Source of the DNA: an uncultured Pelagibacteraceae bacterium
GTDB lineage: Bacteria; Pseudomonadota; Alphaproteobacteria; Pelagibacterales; Pelagibacteraceae
Direction: 5' to 3'
Length of the DNA: 36,998 nucleotides
NCBI GenBank assembly: GCA_902597675.1
Contig: CACJYR010000013.1
Coordinates: 1 to 36,998 of the forward strand
Under the pieces are notes generated by a model. That model saw only the letters and a program-made list of their open reading frames with translations, was not told the DNA's origin and did no database searches. Within the stretch, counting starts at the first letter, position 1. Every line of letters starts with the position of its first letter. Shown here piece by piece: positions 18,345 to 27,996 of this stretch. Position numbers and translations under genes: made by a program.

Positions 18345-19146
18345 GAATAGTTTGTTATTATTTTTACAACTAACAATTTTAGTTTACCTATTTCTTTTAG
18401 TATTTCTTTATTTTTATCAAAGGAACTTAATGTATCATCCTGATGAAAATAATTATTTTGATGACAAACTCTCAGTTTATATTGAAAAAGTAAAAGTCCC
18501 AACCCAAGATGGATTAGATTTATTGGGTTGGTATCATGAAAAAGATATAAAGAAAAATAAAACAATTCTATTTTTCCATGGAAATGCTGGATCTTTAGAA
18601 AATAGAATTCATAAATTAAATCATTTTAGAGACATGAGTGTTAATTTTTTAATAATTGCTTGGAGAGGTTTTAGTGGTAACGAGGGCAAACCATCAGAGT
18701 CTGGGTTATATGAGGATGGTGAAAGTGCAATTAAATGGTTGGTCAAAAAAGGTGTAGATGAAAAAAATATAGTAATTTATGGAGAATCATTAGGAACAGG
18801 AGTTGCAACACATTTATCCCAGAACAAAGAGTTTGCAGGTGTTATTTTAGAAACTCCATTTACATCAATGATTGATGCGGCTAAAAAATTTTATCCATAT
18901 ATACCCGTTGGTCTTTTACTCAAAGATAAATTTGAAAATAAAAACAAAATTAAAAATATTAAATCTCCAATTTTGATAATGCATGGTGAAAAAGATCAAA
19001 TCGTTCCTTTTGAGATGGGTAAAAAGATGTTTGAGATAGCTAATGAACCCAAATATTCGTATTTTACCAAATATGACAATCATATGATGGAGTATGACGA
19101 GAGTCTTGTAAAAGCACTAAACTCTTTTTTGATTAATTTAAATTAA
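18328..19146 (+). CDS. Alpha/beta hydrolase (membrane-anchored, BEM46/YfhR-like)
   Basis: 272 aa; N-terminal TM; 'LFFHGNAGSLENR', 'YGESLGTGVATHL' nucleophile elbow, 'ILIMHGEKDQIVP'. Confidence 0.9.
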   Translation: MLKRFRNSLLLFLQLTILVYLFLLVFLYFYQRNLMYHPDENNYFDDKLSVYIEKVKVPTQDGLDLLGWYHEKDIKKNKTILFFHGNAGSLENRIHKLNHFRDMSVNFLIIAWRGFSGNEGKPSESGLYEDGESAIKWLVKKGVDEKNIVIYGESLGTGVATHLSQNKEFAGVILETPFTSMIDAAKKFYPYIPVGLLLKDKFENKNKIKNIKSPILIMHGEKDQIVPFEMGKKMFEIANEPKYSYFTKYDNHMMEYDESLVKALNSFLINLN

Positions 19147-19195
19147 GCCATATTCTAAACAAATATTTTTCAAGATTTAAGATTAAGTTTAAGAA

Positions 19196-19759
19196 GTGAA
19201 AAATGTTTTTATTATTATAATTTTATTCATAACTTTAAAAAGCTTTGCTTTTTCGAAAGATAATTCATTTTATCCTGACGATTTATTTCACATAGATCAT
19301 ATGGACTCTCACAACAAAAAATTTGCGCTATATTTTAAGGGGCGAGAGAAATCGATTTTAGCTAGAGGTGAAGAAAGTAATTATATAAATGATTATCCAA
19401 AAGATCTTTATATCTATAATTATTCAACAAAGTCTTCTTCACCATTGATCTCTTATGATTGGTTTCCCTCTCAAGCCAAGTTTCATTTAGAGGAATATGA
19501 CTTTCCTGTATTTCCAGACGACTTTGCTTATTATCTTTTAAAAGATGATAAAACACTGGTGATGATTAGTGCAGTTAAAAGTTTAAACGCAAACTTTAAG
19601 TATGATATTTTTAATAAGAAACTTGAACTTTACCCCACCACAGGAAAATTTGATTTTATTATCTCGTCTTTTTCTAAGGATTGTGGGCATTATAAATTTA
19701 AAGATAATTATAAGTGTAGTATTTATAAACCTTTAATCTCGAGTAATTTAATCAATTAA
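19196..19759 (+). CDS. Hypothetical exported protein (GTG start)
   Basis: 187 aa; N-terminal signal-like 'MKNVFIIIILFITLKSFAFSKDNS'; no family recognised. Confidence 0.6.
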   Translation: MKNVFIIIILFITLKSFAFSKDNSFYPDDLFHIDHMDSHNKKFALYFKGREKSILARGEESNYINDYPKDLYIYNYSTKSSSPLISYDWFPSQAKFHLEEYDFPVFPDDFAYYLLKDDKTLVMISAVKSLNANFKYDIFNKKLELYPTTGKFDFIISSFSKDCGHYKFKDNYKCSIYKPLISSNLIN

Positions 19760-20669
19760 CCTGCGTAAAAGCCTCAGCAAATTTTTCTGCATTAAATAAT
19801 TGTAAGTCGTCTTCTTTTTCGCCCAAGCCTAAAGCAATAATAGGTAATTGATATTTTTTTGCTATCGCCAGTAGAATACCGCCTTTGGCAGTCCCATCTA
19901 ATTTGGTCATGATTAAACCAGTTAATGGAATAATTTTGTTAAATTCTTCTACTTGATTAATTACATTCTGTCCCGATGTTGCGTCTAAAACTAAAATAAT
20001 GTTGTGAGGGGCGTCCTGGTCAATTTTTTTTGTTACATTGGCTATCTTTTTATATTCCTCCATTAAATTTTTTTTATTTTGTAGTCTTCCAGCAGTATCG
20101 ATTAATACTTGGTGAAAATTATTTTTGATTGCTTCTTCAACTGCTTTATATGCGACTGACGCTGGATCAGAACCTTGAGATGATTTAGTTATTTTAACGT
20201 CAATTTTATTTGCCCAGTTTTCTAATTGTTCAATAGCTGCTGCTCGAAAAGTATCAGAAGCAGCAAACATAACTTTGTTTCCATTAGTTTTTAAAATTTT
20301 ACCTATTTTACCAATAGTTGTTGTTTTGCCAACACCATTCACACCTGAGATTAATGTTGCATTGAGTTTATCTTTTTTTTCGAAAAAAGAATTATTCTCT
20401 AAAGGTTTCATTAGATTAATAATATATTCTTTTAAAATAAGATTTATCTCGGTTGATAAATCTTTATTTGGATCGATTTTTTTACTTGAAATGATTTCCT
20501 TGATCTCAGACGCAGCCTCGACACCTACATCTGACTCAATTAAAAATTCTTCAATTTTATTTAAATTTTTATCGTCAATCTCTTTTTTTATAATTATTTC
20601 TTTTAGTCCAGATGTCAGTGCAGATGCACTTTTTTTAAAGCCTATCTTAAATTTATCAAAAATTCCCAT
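19752..20669 (-). CDS. ftsY: Signal recognition particle receptor FtsY
   Basis: 305 aa; 'GVNGVGKTTTIGKIG', 'ASDTFRAAAIEQLENWA', 'IDTAGRLQNKKNLMEEYKKI', 'TKLDGTAKGG'. Confidence 0.96.
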   Translation of the reverse strand: MGIFDKFKIGFKKSASALTSGLKEIIIKKEIDDKNLNKIEEFLIESDVGVEAASEIKEIISSKKIDPNKDLSTEINLILKEYIINLMKPLENNSFFEKKDKLNATLISGVNGVGKTTTIGKIGKILKTNGNKVMFAASDTFRAAAIEQLENWANKIDVKITKSSQGSDPASVAYKAVEEAIKNNFHQVLIDTAGRLQNKKNLMEEYKKIANVTKKIDQDAPHNIILVLDATSGQNVINQVEEFNKIIPLTGLIMTKLDGTAKGGILLAIAKKYQLPIIALGLGEKEDDLQLFNAEKFAEAFTQVN

Positions 20670-21493
20670 TATAGTTTGAACTCAATTTCTTTTATTTCTG
20701 AAACGGGTCCTTTCATGTGGATTGAATTTTTATCATCTATAAGAATTGATAATTTACCTGTTTGAAATTCTATGTCTGTTTTATTTTCAGTAAGATCATT
20801 TAATTTACCAGCAAATGCTGTTGCACATGCAGCTGTTCCACATGCTTTGGTCAGCCCCGCTCCTCTCTCCCATACCTTCACTCTAATTAAATTTTTATTA
20901 ATTATTGTAGCAATTGTAACATTACATTTTTCTGGAAAAATTTTATGATTTTCAATTTCGGGTCCAATTTTTTCAATATTAAAATTTTCAATTTCGTTTA
21001 CAAAAAAAACAATATGTGGATTTCCAACATTAACTGCCGTCCCACCTGAATGTTCTTTGTTATTTGAATCAATAATCTTAATATTTAAATTTTTCGTATC
21101 TAGTTTTTCTGATAAAGGAATTTCGTTCCATTGTAACTTAGCTTTACCAATTTCAGTCGTAACAATGTTTTTATCTAATATTTTTGACTCTAAATTTCCA
21201 TTTGAAGTTGATAAAATGATATTTTCAGATTTTGTCTCCTCGGAGATTAATTTTGCAACACATCTAGTACCATTTCCGCACGCACCAGACTCTCCTCCAT
21301 CAGAATTAAAAAATTTTAAATTTGCATCACTTGATTTGCTAGATTCAATAAATATTAATTGATCACAGCCAATAAAATTTCTATCACAAATTTTTATGAT
21401 TTGATCTTTAGTCAAATTGGTAATCTTTTGTCTATTATCAATTATTACAAAATCATTACCTAATCCATCCATTTTAAAAGCCCTTATATCCAT
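20669..21493 (-). CDS. dapF: Diaminopimelate epimerase
   Basis: 274 aa; 'MDGLGNDFVIID', 'FNSDGGESGACGNGTRCVA', 'VWERGAGLTKACGTAACA' catalytic Cys motifs. Confidence 0.96.
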   Translation of the reverse strand: MDIRAFKMDGLGNDFVIIDNRQKITNLTKDQIIKICDRNFIGCDQLIFIESSKSSDANLKFFNSDGGESGACGNGTRCVAKLISEETKSENIILSTSNGNLESKILDKNIVTTEIGKAKLQWNEIPLSEKLDTKNLNIKIIDSNNKEHSGGTAVNVGNPHIVFFVNEIENFNIEKIGPEIENHKIFPEKCNVTIATIINKNLIRVKVWERGAGLTKACGTAACATAFAGKLNDLTENKTDIEFQTGKLSILIDDKNSIHMKGPVSEIKEIEFKL

Positions 21494-21542
21494 ATATAGT
21501 TATTTAACTTATTTATTGACTTTTTGAACCTCTATTATAGTT

Positions 21543-21644
21543 TGTGGCAGTTTCCGCAAAAACGTTAAATTTGCGGTGTCTTTGGAAACAAAGAGATCGA
21601 CACTAGTCAGCGAGGGTTCGCCCACTAGTGCGATTACTGCTGTG
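21543..21644 (+). ncRNA. Structured RNA leader upstream of ffh (candidate cis-regulatory RNA with closing helix and three hairpins)
   Basis: P1 21543-21551/21636-21644; hairpin CCGCAAA/TTTGCGG 21554-21576; hairpin TCTTTG-GAAA-CAAAGA 21579-21594; hairpin CACTAGT/ACTAGTG 21601-21630 with inner GGG-TTCG-CCC. Confidence 0.75.
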
Positions 21645-21654
21645 TGAAATAAAT

Positions 21655-23013
21655 ATGTTTGAAAATTTAACAAATAAATTTGAGGAAGTTTTTTCCTCTT
21701 TGAAAAAAGCCCCTTCGCTTGATGAGAGCCAAGTTGATGAAGGCCTCAGAGCTATTAGACAAGCCTTACTAGAGGCTGATGTATCACTTGAGGTCGCAAA
21801 AGATTTTATTGAAAAAGTTAAACCTAAAGCTTTAGGTCAAGAAATTATCAGATCTACATCTCCTGGTGATATGGTTGTAAAAATCGTTTATGACGAATTA
21901 GTTAATTTATTAGGTGAAAAAAACATTGATGTAAATTTAAACGCCGTTCCGCCCGTGCCAATGATGTTAGTTGGTCTACAAGGTTCAGGTAAAACTACCA
22001 CTACTGCTAAACTTGCAAGATATCTAGAAAATACAAAGAAAAAGAAGGTAATGATGGTCAGCTTAGATATTTATAGACCAGCTGCACAAGAACAGTTGAA
22101 ATCTTTAGGTGAGCAAAATGATATCTTAACTTTACCGATTATAGAAGGTCAACAACCAGCAGATATTTGTCAGAGAGCAATAAGTGCTGCAAATTTAAAT
22201 GGTGCCGACATTATCTTGTTTGATACAGCTGGCAGAACACAAATAGATCTTCAAATGATGAGTGAAATAAAGCAGATTGAAAATATAATCAATCCTGCCG
22301 AAACTTTTTTAGTTGCAGATTCTTTAACTGGCCAAGTAGCAGCATCAGTTGCAAAAGAATTTAAAAATACTGTAGGTTTATCAGGAATTATTTTAACAAG
22401 AGCTGATGGTGATGCCAGAGGTGGGGCCGCGGTAAGTATGAAATTTGTATCAGAGGTTCCAATTAAGTTTTTAGGGGTAGGAGAAAAAATTGAAAATTTT
22501 GAGGTGTTCCATCCCGATAGGATTGCAAACCGAATTCTTGGAATGGGAGATATTGTATCTCTAGTTGAAAAAGCAGCACAAGATTTAGGTGAAGAAAATA
22601 TTAAAAAGACAGAAGAGAATTTAAAAAAGGGACAATTTTCAATGCAAGATTATTTAACTCAACTAAGACAGATGAAAAAAATGGGTGGAATAGAGGGAAT
22701 CATGTCTTTTATGCCAGGTATTTCTAAAGTTAAATCACAAATGGATGCTGCGGGTATTGACGAGAGTGTTATCACTAAGAACGAGGCTATAATTTTATCG
22801 ATGACAAAAAAAGAAAGAGAGAACCCAAAAATAATTGATGGTTCTAGAAAAAAAAGAATTGCTAATGGTTCTGGAACTGATCCAGCCACTATCAATAAAT
22901 TGTTAAAACAATTTAAAATGATGTCTGAAATGATGAGAAAGATGTCTAAAGGAAATCTGAAAGGTATGTCTGACAAAGGAATACCACCAGAATTATTTAA
23001 TCAATTAAAATAA
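21655..23013 (+). CDS. ffh: Signal recognition particle protein Ffh
   Basis: 'MFENLTNKFEEVFSSLKK', 'VGLQGSGKTTTTAKLARYL', 'DTAGRTQIDLQMM', 'TRADGDARGGAAVSM', Met-rich M domain 'MMSEMMRKMSKGNLKGM'; ATG at 21655 preferred over the track start 21628. Confidence 0.96.
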   Translation: MFENLTNKFEEVFSSLKKAPSLDESQVDEGLRAIRQALLEADVSLEVAKDFIEKVKPKALGQEIIRSTSPGDMVVKIVYDELVNLLGEKNIDVNLNAVPPVPMMLVGLQGSGKTTTTAKLARYLENTKKKKVMMVSLDIYRPAAQEQLKSLGEQNDILTLPIIEGQQPADICQRAISAANLNGADIILFDTAGRTQIDLQMMSEIKQIENIINPAETFLVADSLTGQVAASVAKEFKNTVGLSGIILTRADGDARGGAAVSMKFVSEVPIKFLGVGEKIENFEVFHPDRIANRILGMGDIVSLVEKAAQDLGEENIKKTEENLKKGQFSMQDYLTQLRQMKKMGGIEGIMSFMPGISKVKSQMDAAGIDESVITKNEAIILSMTKKERENPKIIDGSRKKRIANGSGTDPATINKLLKQFKMMSEMMRKMSKGNLKGMSDKGIPPELFNQLK

Positions 23014-23026
23014 AAAAGGAGAGTAA

Positions 23027-23554
23027 ATGTTAAAACTTAGATTATCAAGAGGTGGAACAAAGAAAAGACCAGTTTACAAAGTTGTTGTAGCTGATAGTCG
23101 TTTTGCAAGAGATGGACGTTTCATAGAAAAAGTTGGTTTTTTTAATCCTCTATTACCTAAAGAAAAAAAAGAAAGAATAGGATTAGAGGCTGAAAGAATT
23201 AAATATTGGTTAGGCCAAGGTGCACAACCGACTACAAGAGTAGCAAGAATCTTGGGTGAAAATGAGTTAATGCCAATGCCTGCTAATGGTAATAATCCTC
23301 AAAAAGCTATTCCAAAAAAAGATAGAAAAAAAGAAGGGTCTGATGATGCTAAGAAGGAAGAGGCAGCAAAAGCAGACGCAGCACCGACAGATGGAGCAAA
23401 AAAAGAAGAAGCTCCAAAAGCAGAAGCTAAAAAGGAAGAAGCTCCAAAAGCAGACGCTCCAAAAGCAGAAGCTAAAAAGGAAGAAGCTCCAAAAGCAGAA
23501 GCTAAAAAGGAAGAAGCTCCAAAAGCAGAAGCTCCAAAAGAGGAAAAAAAGTAA
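23027..23554 (+). CDS. rpsP: 30S ribosomal protein S16 with long Lys/Ala/Glu-rich C-terminal extension
   Basis: '[42 protein letters not shown]' is canonical S16; preceded by AGGAG; C-terminal ~90 aa low complexity. Confidence 0.95.
   Translation: MLKLRLSRGGTKKRPVYKVVVADSRFARDGRFIEKVGFFNPLLPKEKKERIGLEAERIKYWLGQGAQPTTRVARILGENELMPMPANGNNPQKAIPKKDRKKEGSDDAKKEEAAKADAAPTDGAKKEEAPKAEAKKEEAPKADAPKAEAKKEEAPKAEAKKEEAPKAEAPKEEKK
23405..23540 (+). repeat. In-frame tandem repeat in rpsP (unit GAAGAAGCTCCAAAAGCAGAAGCTAAAAAG, encoding [10 protein letters not shown])
   Basis: Four copies of a ~30-nt unit, one carrying an extra 15 nt (adds ADAPK-type segment), last one degenerate. Confidence 0.9.
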
Positions 23555-23568
23555 TTTAAGGTTTACTT

Positions 23569-24255
23569 ATGTTAAAGACACAAGTGCTAACACTTTATCC
23601 AGAAATTTTCCCTGGTCCGTTAAACAAAGGATTATATGGAAAGGCCATGGCTAAAAAGATATGGAGTCTTAATGTAGTAAACATAAGAGATGCAGCAACA
23701 GATAAACACAAAACTGTTGATGATACTCCATATGGTGGTGGATCAGGTATGCTGTTAAAACCAGACATACTAGCAAAATCAATTGATAAAAATATCCAGA
23801 GGGGGGAAAGAATTTTTTATCTTTCGCCAAAAGGTAAAAAATTTGATCAAAGACTTGCTCAAGATTTATCAAAAGAAAAATCATTCAGTTTAATTTGTGG
23901 ACATTTCGAAGGTGTTGATGAAAGAGTATTATCCACAAGAAATATTGAGGAAATAAGTATAGGAGATTATGTGCTTTCTGGAGGGGAAACAGCTGCTCTT
24001 GTAGTTCTTGATAGTGTGTTAAGACTTTTGCCTGGAGTTTTAGGTAATGATAAATCATCTTCGGAGGAAACTTTTGAAAATGGTCTTTTAGAGTATCCTC
24101 AATATACAAAACCTCAAATTTGGGAGGAAAAATCAGTACCAGATGTCTTATTATCAGGGGATCATAGCAAAATTAAAGACTGGCGTTTATCTCAATCTGA
24201 GGCTATAACACGCGTCCGAAGACCAGATTTGTGGCAAAAATATAAGAAGGATTAA
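23569..24255 (+). CDS. trmD: tRNA (guanine-N1)-methyltransferase TrmD
   Basis: 228 aa; '[15 protein letters not shown]', '[16 protein letters not shown]', '[12 protein letters not shown]', '[29 protein letters not shown]'. Confidence 0.97.
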   Translation: MLKTQVLTLYPEIFPGPLNKGLYGKAMAKKIWSLNVVNIRDAATDKHKTVDDTPYGGGSGMLLKPDILAKSIDKNIQRGERIFYLSPKGKKFDQRLAQDLSKEKSFSLICGHFEGVDERVLSTRNIEEISIGDYVLSGGETAALVVLDSVLRLLPGVLGNDKSSSEETFENGLLEYPQYTKPQIWEEKSVPDVLLSGDHSKIKDWRLSQSEAITRVRRPDLWQKYKKD

Positions 24256-24271
24256 CTTGATAAATATTGAA

Positions 24272-24850
24272 ATGAAAACGATTGAAGAAATAAATCAATA
24301 TAATGTAAAAAAAATTCTTTCGGAAAAAAAGATTCCAGAATTCTTTCCAGGTGATGTTGTAAAAGTTGGTGTAAGAATTACAGAGGGAAAAAAAGAGAGA
24401 ATTCAGTATTTTGAAGGAGTATGTATTGCGAAAAAAAGCAGAGATTTAAATTCTTCTTTTACAGTTAGAAAGATTTCTTTTGGTGAAGGTGTTGAGAGAA
24501 CATTCCCACTATTTGGTACAGTAATCGACTCAATTAAAGTTATTCGTTCAGGAAAAGTTAGAAGAGCTAAACTATATTACTTAAGAGATAGAACTGGTAA
24601 ATCAGCTAGAATTGCCGAAAAAATAAGAAAGAAGATTGGTATTGATATACATGTAAAACCAGAAACAGTAACTGATGAAAATTTAGCTCCTGTTTCAACA
24701 GAACCATCTGATAATAAAGAAGATGTAACTAAGGCAGAGGCTAAGAAAGAAGAAACTCCTAAGGAAGAGCCAAAAAAAGAAGAAACAGCCAAAGTTAAAA
24801 CAAAACCTAAAACTGAAGAAAAACTTGAAACTTCTCCAGAAAAAAAATAA
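24272..24850 (+). CDS. rplS: 50S ribosomal protein L19 with charged C-terminal extension
   Basis: '[91 protein letters not shown]'; ATG at 24272 fits L19 better than the TTG at 24257. Confidence 0.95.
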   Translation: MKTIEEINQYNVKKILSEKKIPEFFPGDVVKVGVRITEGKKERIQYFEGVCIAKKSRDLNSSFTVRKISFGEGVERTFPLFGTVIDSIKVIRSGKVRRAKLYYLRDRTGKSARIAEKIRKKIGIDIHVKPETVTDENLAPVSTEPSDNKEDVTKAEAKKEETPKEEPKKEETAKVKTKPKTEEKLETSPEKK

Positions 24851-24861
24851 TTTTTTTTTCA

Positions 24862-26266
24862 ATGCCTAATACTCTTTACGACAAAATTTGGAAAGAACAC
24901 TTAGTTGATCAGCAAGATGATGGAACAGCTTTATTATTTGTTGATAGGCATCTCGTTCATGAAGTGACCAGTCCACAAGCATTTGAAGGTTTACGAAATT
25001 CTAAAAGAAAAGTAAGACACCCAAAACTTACATTGGCCGTTGCAGATCACAACGTTCCAACCACTGATAGAACCAATGGTATTTCAGATAAAGAATCTAA
25101 AATTCAAGTTGATACATTAGAAAAGAATTGTAAGGAATTTGATATCCAACTCTTTGGAATGGAGGATAAGCGTCAAGGTATAGTTCATATAATTGGTCCT
25201 GAACAAGGATTTACACAACCTGGAACAGTTATAGTTTGTGGAGATAGTCATACAGCTACACATGGAGCGTTTGGTGCTTTAGCATTTGGTATAGGTACCT
25301 CAGAGGTTGAACACGTGCTAGCAACACAAACTTTAGTGCAAAAAAAAAGCAAAAAATTTCAGAATAAATGTTAATGGAAAACTTCCGTTAGGTGTTACTT
25401 CAAAAGATGTAATTTTACAAATAATTGGAAAAATAGGAACAGCAGGTGGAACAGGATGTGTTATTGAGTATGCTGGTGATTTGATCAGATCATTGAGTGT
25501 TGAGCAAAGAATGACCATATGCAACATGACTATAGAGGGTGGAGCAAGAGCAGGTTTGATTGCACCAGACGAAAAAATTTTCAAGTATTTGGAGGGAAAA
25601 CCTATGTCACCCAAAGGTGAAAAATGGGACAAAGCTTTAGCGTACTGGAGAAGTTTAAAATCTGATGATGGTGCAAATTTTGATAAAGAAATAAGTCTTC
25701 AAGCTAATGAAATTTCACCGATGATTACCTGGGGAACTTCACCTCAAGATGTCATTACTATTGAGGATAAAGTACCAAACCCAGACAATGAAAAGGATGA
25801 GGATAGAAAAAATTCTATTGAAAGAGCTCTAAAATATATGGGTTTAAAACCTGATATGGCTGCTAAAGATATTAAGATAGATAAGGTTTTTATAGGTAGT
25901 TGCACAAATGGAAGAATTGAGGATTTACGAGAAGCAGCAAAGATTTTAAAAGATAAAAAAATTGCCTCTCATGTTCATGCAATGGTTGTTCCAGGATCTG
26001 GTTTAGTGAAAGAACAAGCAGAACAAGAAGGTTTAAATAAAATATTTGAAGAGTCTGGTTTTGAATGGAGAGAACCAGGATGTTCTATGTGTTTAGCAAT
26101 GAATGCTGATAAATTAAAACCAGAGCAAAGATGTGCATCAACATCAAACAGAAACTTTGAAGGAAGACAAGGTCGAGGTGGAAGAACACACCTTGTGAGC
26201 CCAGGAATGGCAGCGGCAGCAGCAATTTCTGGGAATTTGGATGATGTAAGAAAGTATCAAAATTAA
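24862..26266 (+). pseudogene. leuC: 3-isopropylmalate dehydratase large subunit, interrupted by an apparent frameshift near 25340-25348
   Basis: ORFs 24862-25374 and 25481-26266 are the two halves of one LeuC; the downstream frame is open from at least 25349 ([36 protein letters not shown]). A9 to A8 in the homopolymer restores [13 protein letters not shown]. Confidence 0.85.
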
Positions 26267-26871
26267 TGCAAAAATTTTCTACATTAAAAAGTATTCCAGC
26301 ATATTTACCAATCGTAAATATTGATACTGATATGATCATCCCAAAGCAGTTTTTAAAAACAATTAAAAGAACTGGACTTGGAAAAAATTTGTTTTTTGAG
26401 ATGAGGTATGATGATAATGGAAATAAAATAGGCGATTTTATATTAAATCAAGATCCATTTACAAATTCAAAAATATTAATAGCAGGAAAAAACTTTGGTT
26501 GTGGATCCTCAAGAGAACACGCTCCTTGGGCATTATTAGATTTTGGTATTACATGTGTAATTAGCTCCAGTTTTGCTGATATTTTTTATAGCAATTGTTT
26601 TAAAAATGGAATTTTACCAATTATTGTTGATGAGGAAAAAATAAAAGAATTATCTGAATATGCTAATAGAAAAGAGGAAATTTCAGTAGATCTTAAAGAA
26701 GAAAAAATAGTTTATGGTAATAATGAAATTAAATTCAAAATAGACTCCTTTAAAAAGAAATGTCTTCTCGAAGGTTTAGATGATATTGCGCTATCTTTAA
26801 ATAAGTCTGATAAGATAAAAAGTTTTGAGCAAAAATTAAAAAGCTCTAAGCCATGGATTATAAGTGATTAA
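26266..26871 (+). CDS. leuD: 3-isopropylmalate dehydratase small subunit
   Basis: 201 aa; '[19 protein letters not shown]', '[37 protein letters not shown]'; TAATG overlap with leuC stop. Confidence 0.96.
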   Translation: MQKFSTLKSIPAYLPIVNIDTDMIIPKQFLKTIKRTGLGKNLFFEMRYDDNGNKIGDFILNQDPFTNSKILIAGKNFGCGSSREHAPWALLDFGITCVISSSFADIFYSNCFKNGILPIIVDEEKIKELSEYANRKEEISVDLKEEKIVYGNNEIKFKIDSFKKKCLLEGLDDIALSLNKSDKIKSFEQKLKSSKPWIISD

Positions 26872-27970
26872 GGTAAAAAAGAGAAAGATACTATTACTTC
26901 CCGGAGATGGTATTGGTCCCGAAGTTATTGGTGAAGTAAAAAAAATTATCAGTTGGTTCAATGATAAAAAGTCTCTAGATTTTGAGATGGATGAAGATTT
27001 AGCGGGAGGATGCTCTTACGATAAGCATGGTACACCGATTACAGATGAGGTTTTTTATAAAGCATTAGAAAGTGCAGTTGTTATGTTAGGTGCTGTAGGA
27101 GGACCAAAGTGGGATAATGTTGAGTTTTCCAAAAAACCTGAGAGAGCACTTTTAAAACTAAGAAAAGAATTAAAACTATTTGCTAATTTGAGACCAGCAA
27201 TATGTTTTAAACAATTAGTTGATGCCTCAACATTAAAACCTGAAATTGTTTCAGGTTTAGATATTATGATTGTAAGAGAGTTAACTGGAGGAATATATTT
27301 TGGTGAGCCTAGAGGAATTAAACCAATAGAAAATGGGGAAAGAAAAGGGATTAATACTCACACTTACACAAGCAATGAGATTATAAGAGTTGCTAGAGTT
27401 GCCTTTGATTTAGCAAAAAAAAGATCAAACAAAGTAACTTCTTGTGAAAAATCAAATGTTATGGAGGCAGGCCAACTTTGGAAAGAAGAGGTTCAGACAT
27501 TACACGATAAAGAATTTAAAGACGTTGAACTAAGTCATATGCTTGCAGACAATTGTGCTATGCAGTTGTTGAGAAATCCAAAGCAATTTGATGTAATTGT
27601 AACAGATAATTTGTTTGGAGATATGTTATCTGACCAAGCCTCAATGTTGACTGGATCATTAGGTCTTTTACCTTCTGCATCTTTAGGTGCAAAAAATAAA
27701 GATGGAGAGATGAGGGCTATGTATGAACCTATTCATGGTTCGGCTCCAGATATAGCTGGTAAAAGTATTGCTAATCCAATAGCTACAATTTTAAGTTTTG
27801 CTATGGCTTTGAGATATTCATTAGATTTAGATAAAGAGGCAGAAGCTCTGGAAAAAGCTGTACAGGATGTATTAAATGATGGTTTAAGAACTAAAGACAT
27901 TTTATCAAAAGGTACAAAAGAGGTGACTACATCACAAATGGGTGATGCGATCATTTCAAAATTGCAATAA
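26864..27970 (+). CDS. leuB: 3-isopropylmalate dehydrogenase (GTG start)
   Basis: 368 aa; '[12 protein letters not shown]', '[30 protein letters not shown]', '[14 protein letters not shown]'. Confidence 0.96.
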   Translation: MIKVKKRKILLLPGDGIGPEVIGEVKKIISWFNDKKSLDFEMDEDLAGGCSYDKHGTPITDEVFYKALESAVVMLGAVGGPKWDNVEFSKKPERALLKLRKELKLFANLRPAICFKQLVDASTLKPEIVSGLDIMIVRELTGGIYFGEPRGIKPIENGERKGINTHTYTSNEIIRVARVAFDLAKKRSNKVTSCEKSNVMEAGQLWKEEVQTLHDKEFKDVELSHMLADNCAMQLLRNPKQFDVIVTDNLFGDMLSDQASMLTGSLGLLPSASLGAKNKDGEMRAMYEPIHGSAPDIAGKSIANPIATILSFAMALRYSLDLDKEAEALEKAVQDVLNDGLRTKDILSKGTKEVTTSQMGDAIISKLQ

Positions 27971-27996
27971 TTAATTAATTATTTTAAAATCAAATT

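Noticed and set aside
20275-20679. 134-aa + strand ORF antisense to ftsY
   Set aside because: Shadow ORF; hydrophobic composition is the antisense of charged FtsY sequence
21516-21541. Promoter for ffh (TTGACT ... TATTAT/TATAGT)
   Set aside because: Boxes are visible but spacing is only 11-14 nt, too short to call a sigma-70 promoter with confidence
21543-21644. Could the ffh-upstream RNA be SRP RNA (4.5S, ffs)?
   Set aside because: The conserved SRP domain IV signature (GGUCAGG..GGAAGGAAGCAGCC-like) is absent; hairpins do not match its internal loops
21628-21654. Upstream GTG start for Ffh (MRLLLCEIN...)
   Set aside because: Overlaps the structured leader; MFENLTNKFEE at 21655 matches the normal Ffh N-terminus
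23286-23654. 122-aa Lys/Gln-rich ORF in a second frame of the rpsP tail
   Set aside because: Out-of-frame reading of the rpsP repeat and trmD start; low complexity, no independent support
25333-25632. Antisense ORF across the leuC frameshift
   Set aside because: No recognisable product; leuC coding signal on + explains the region
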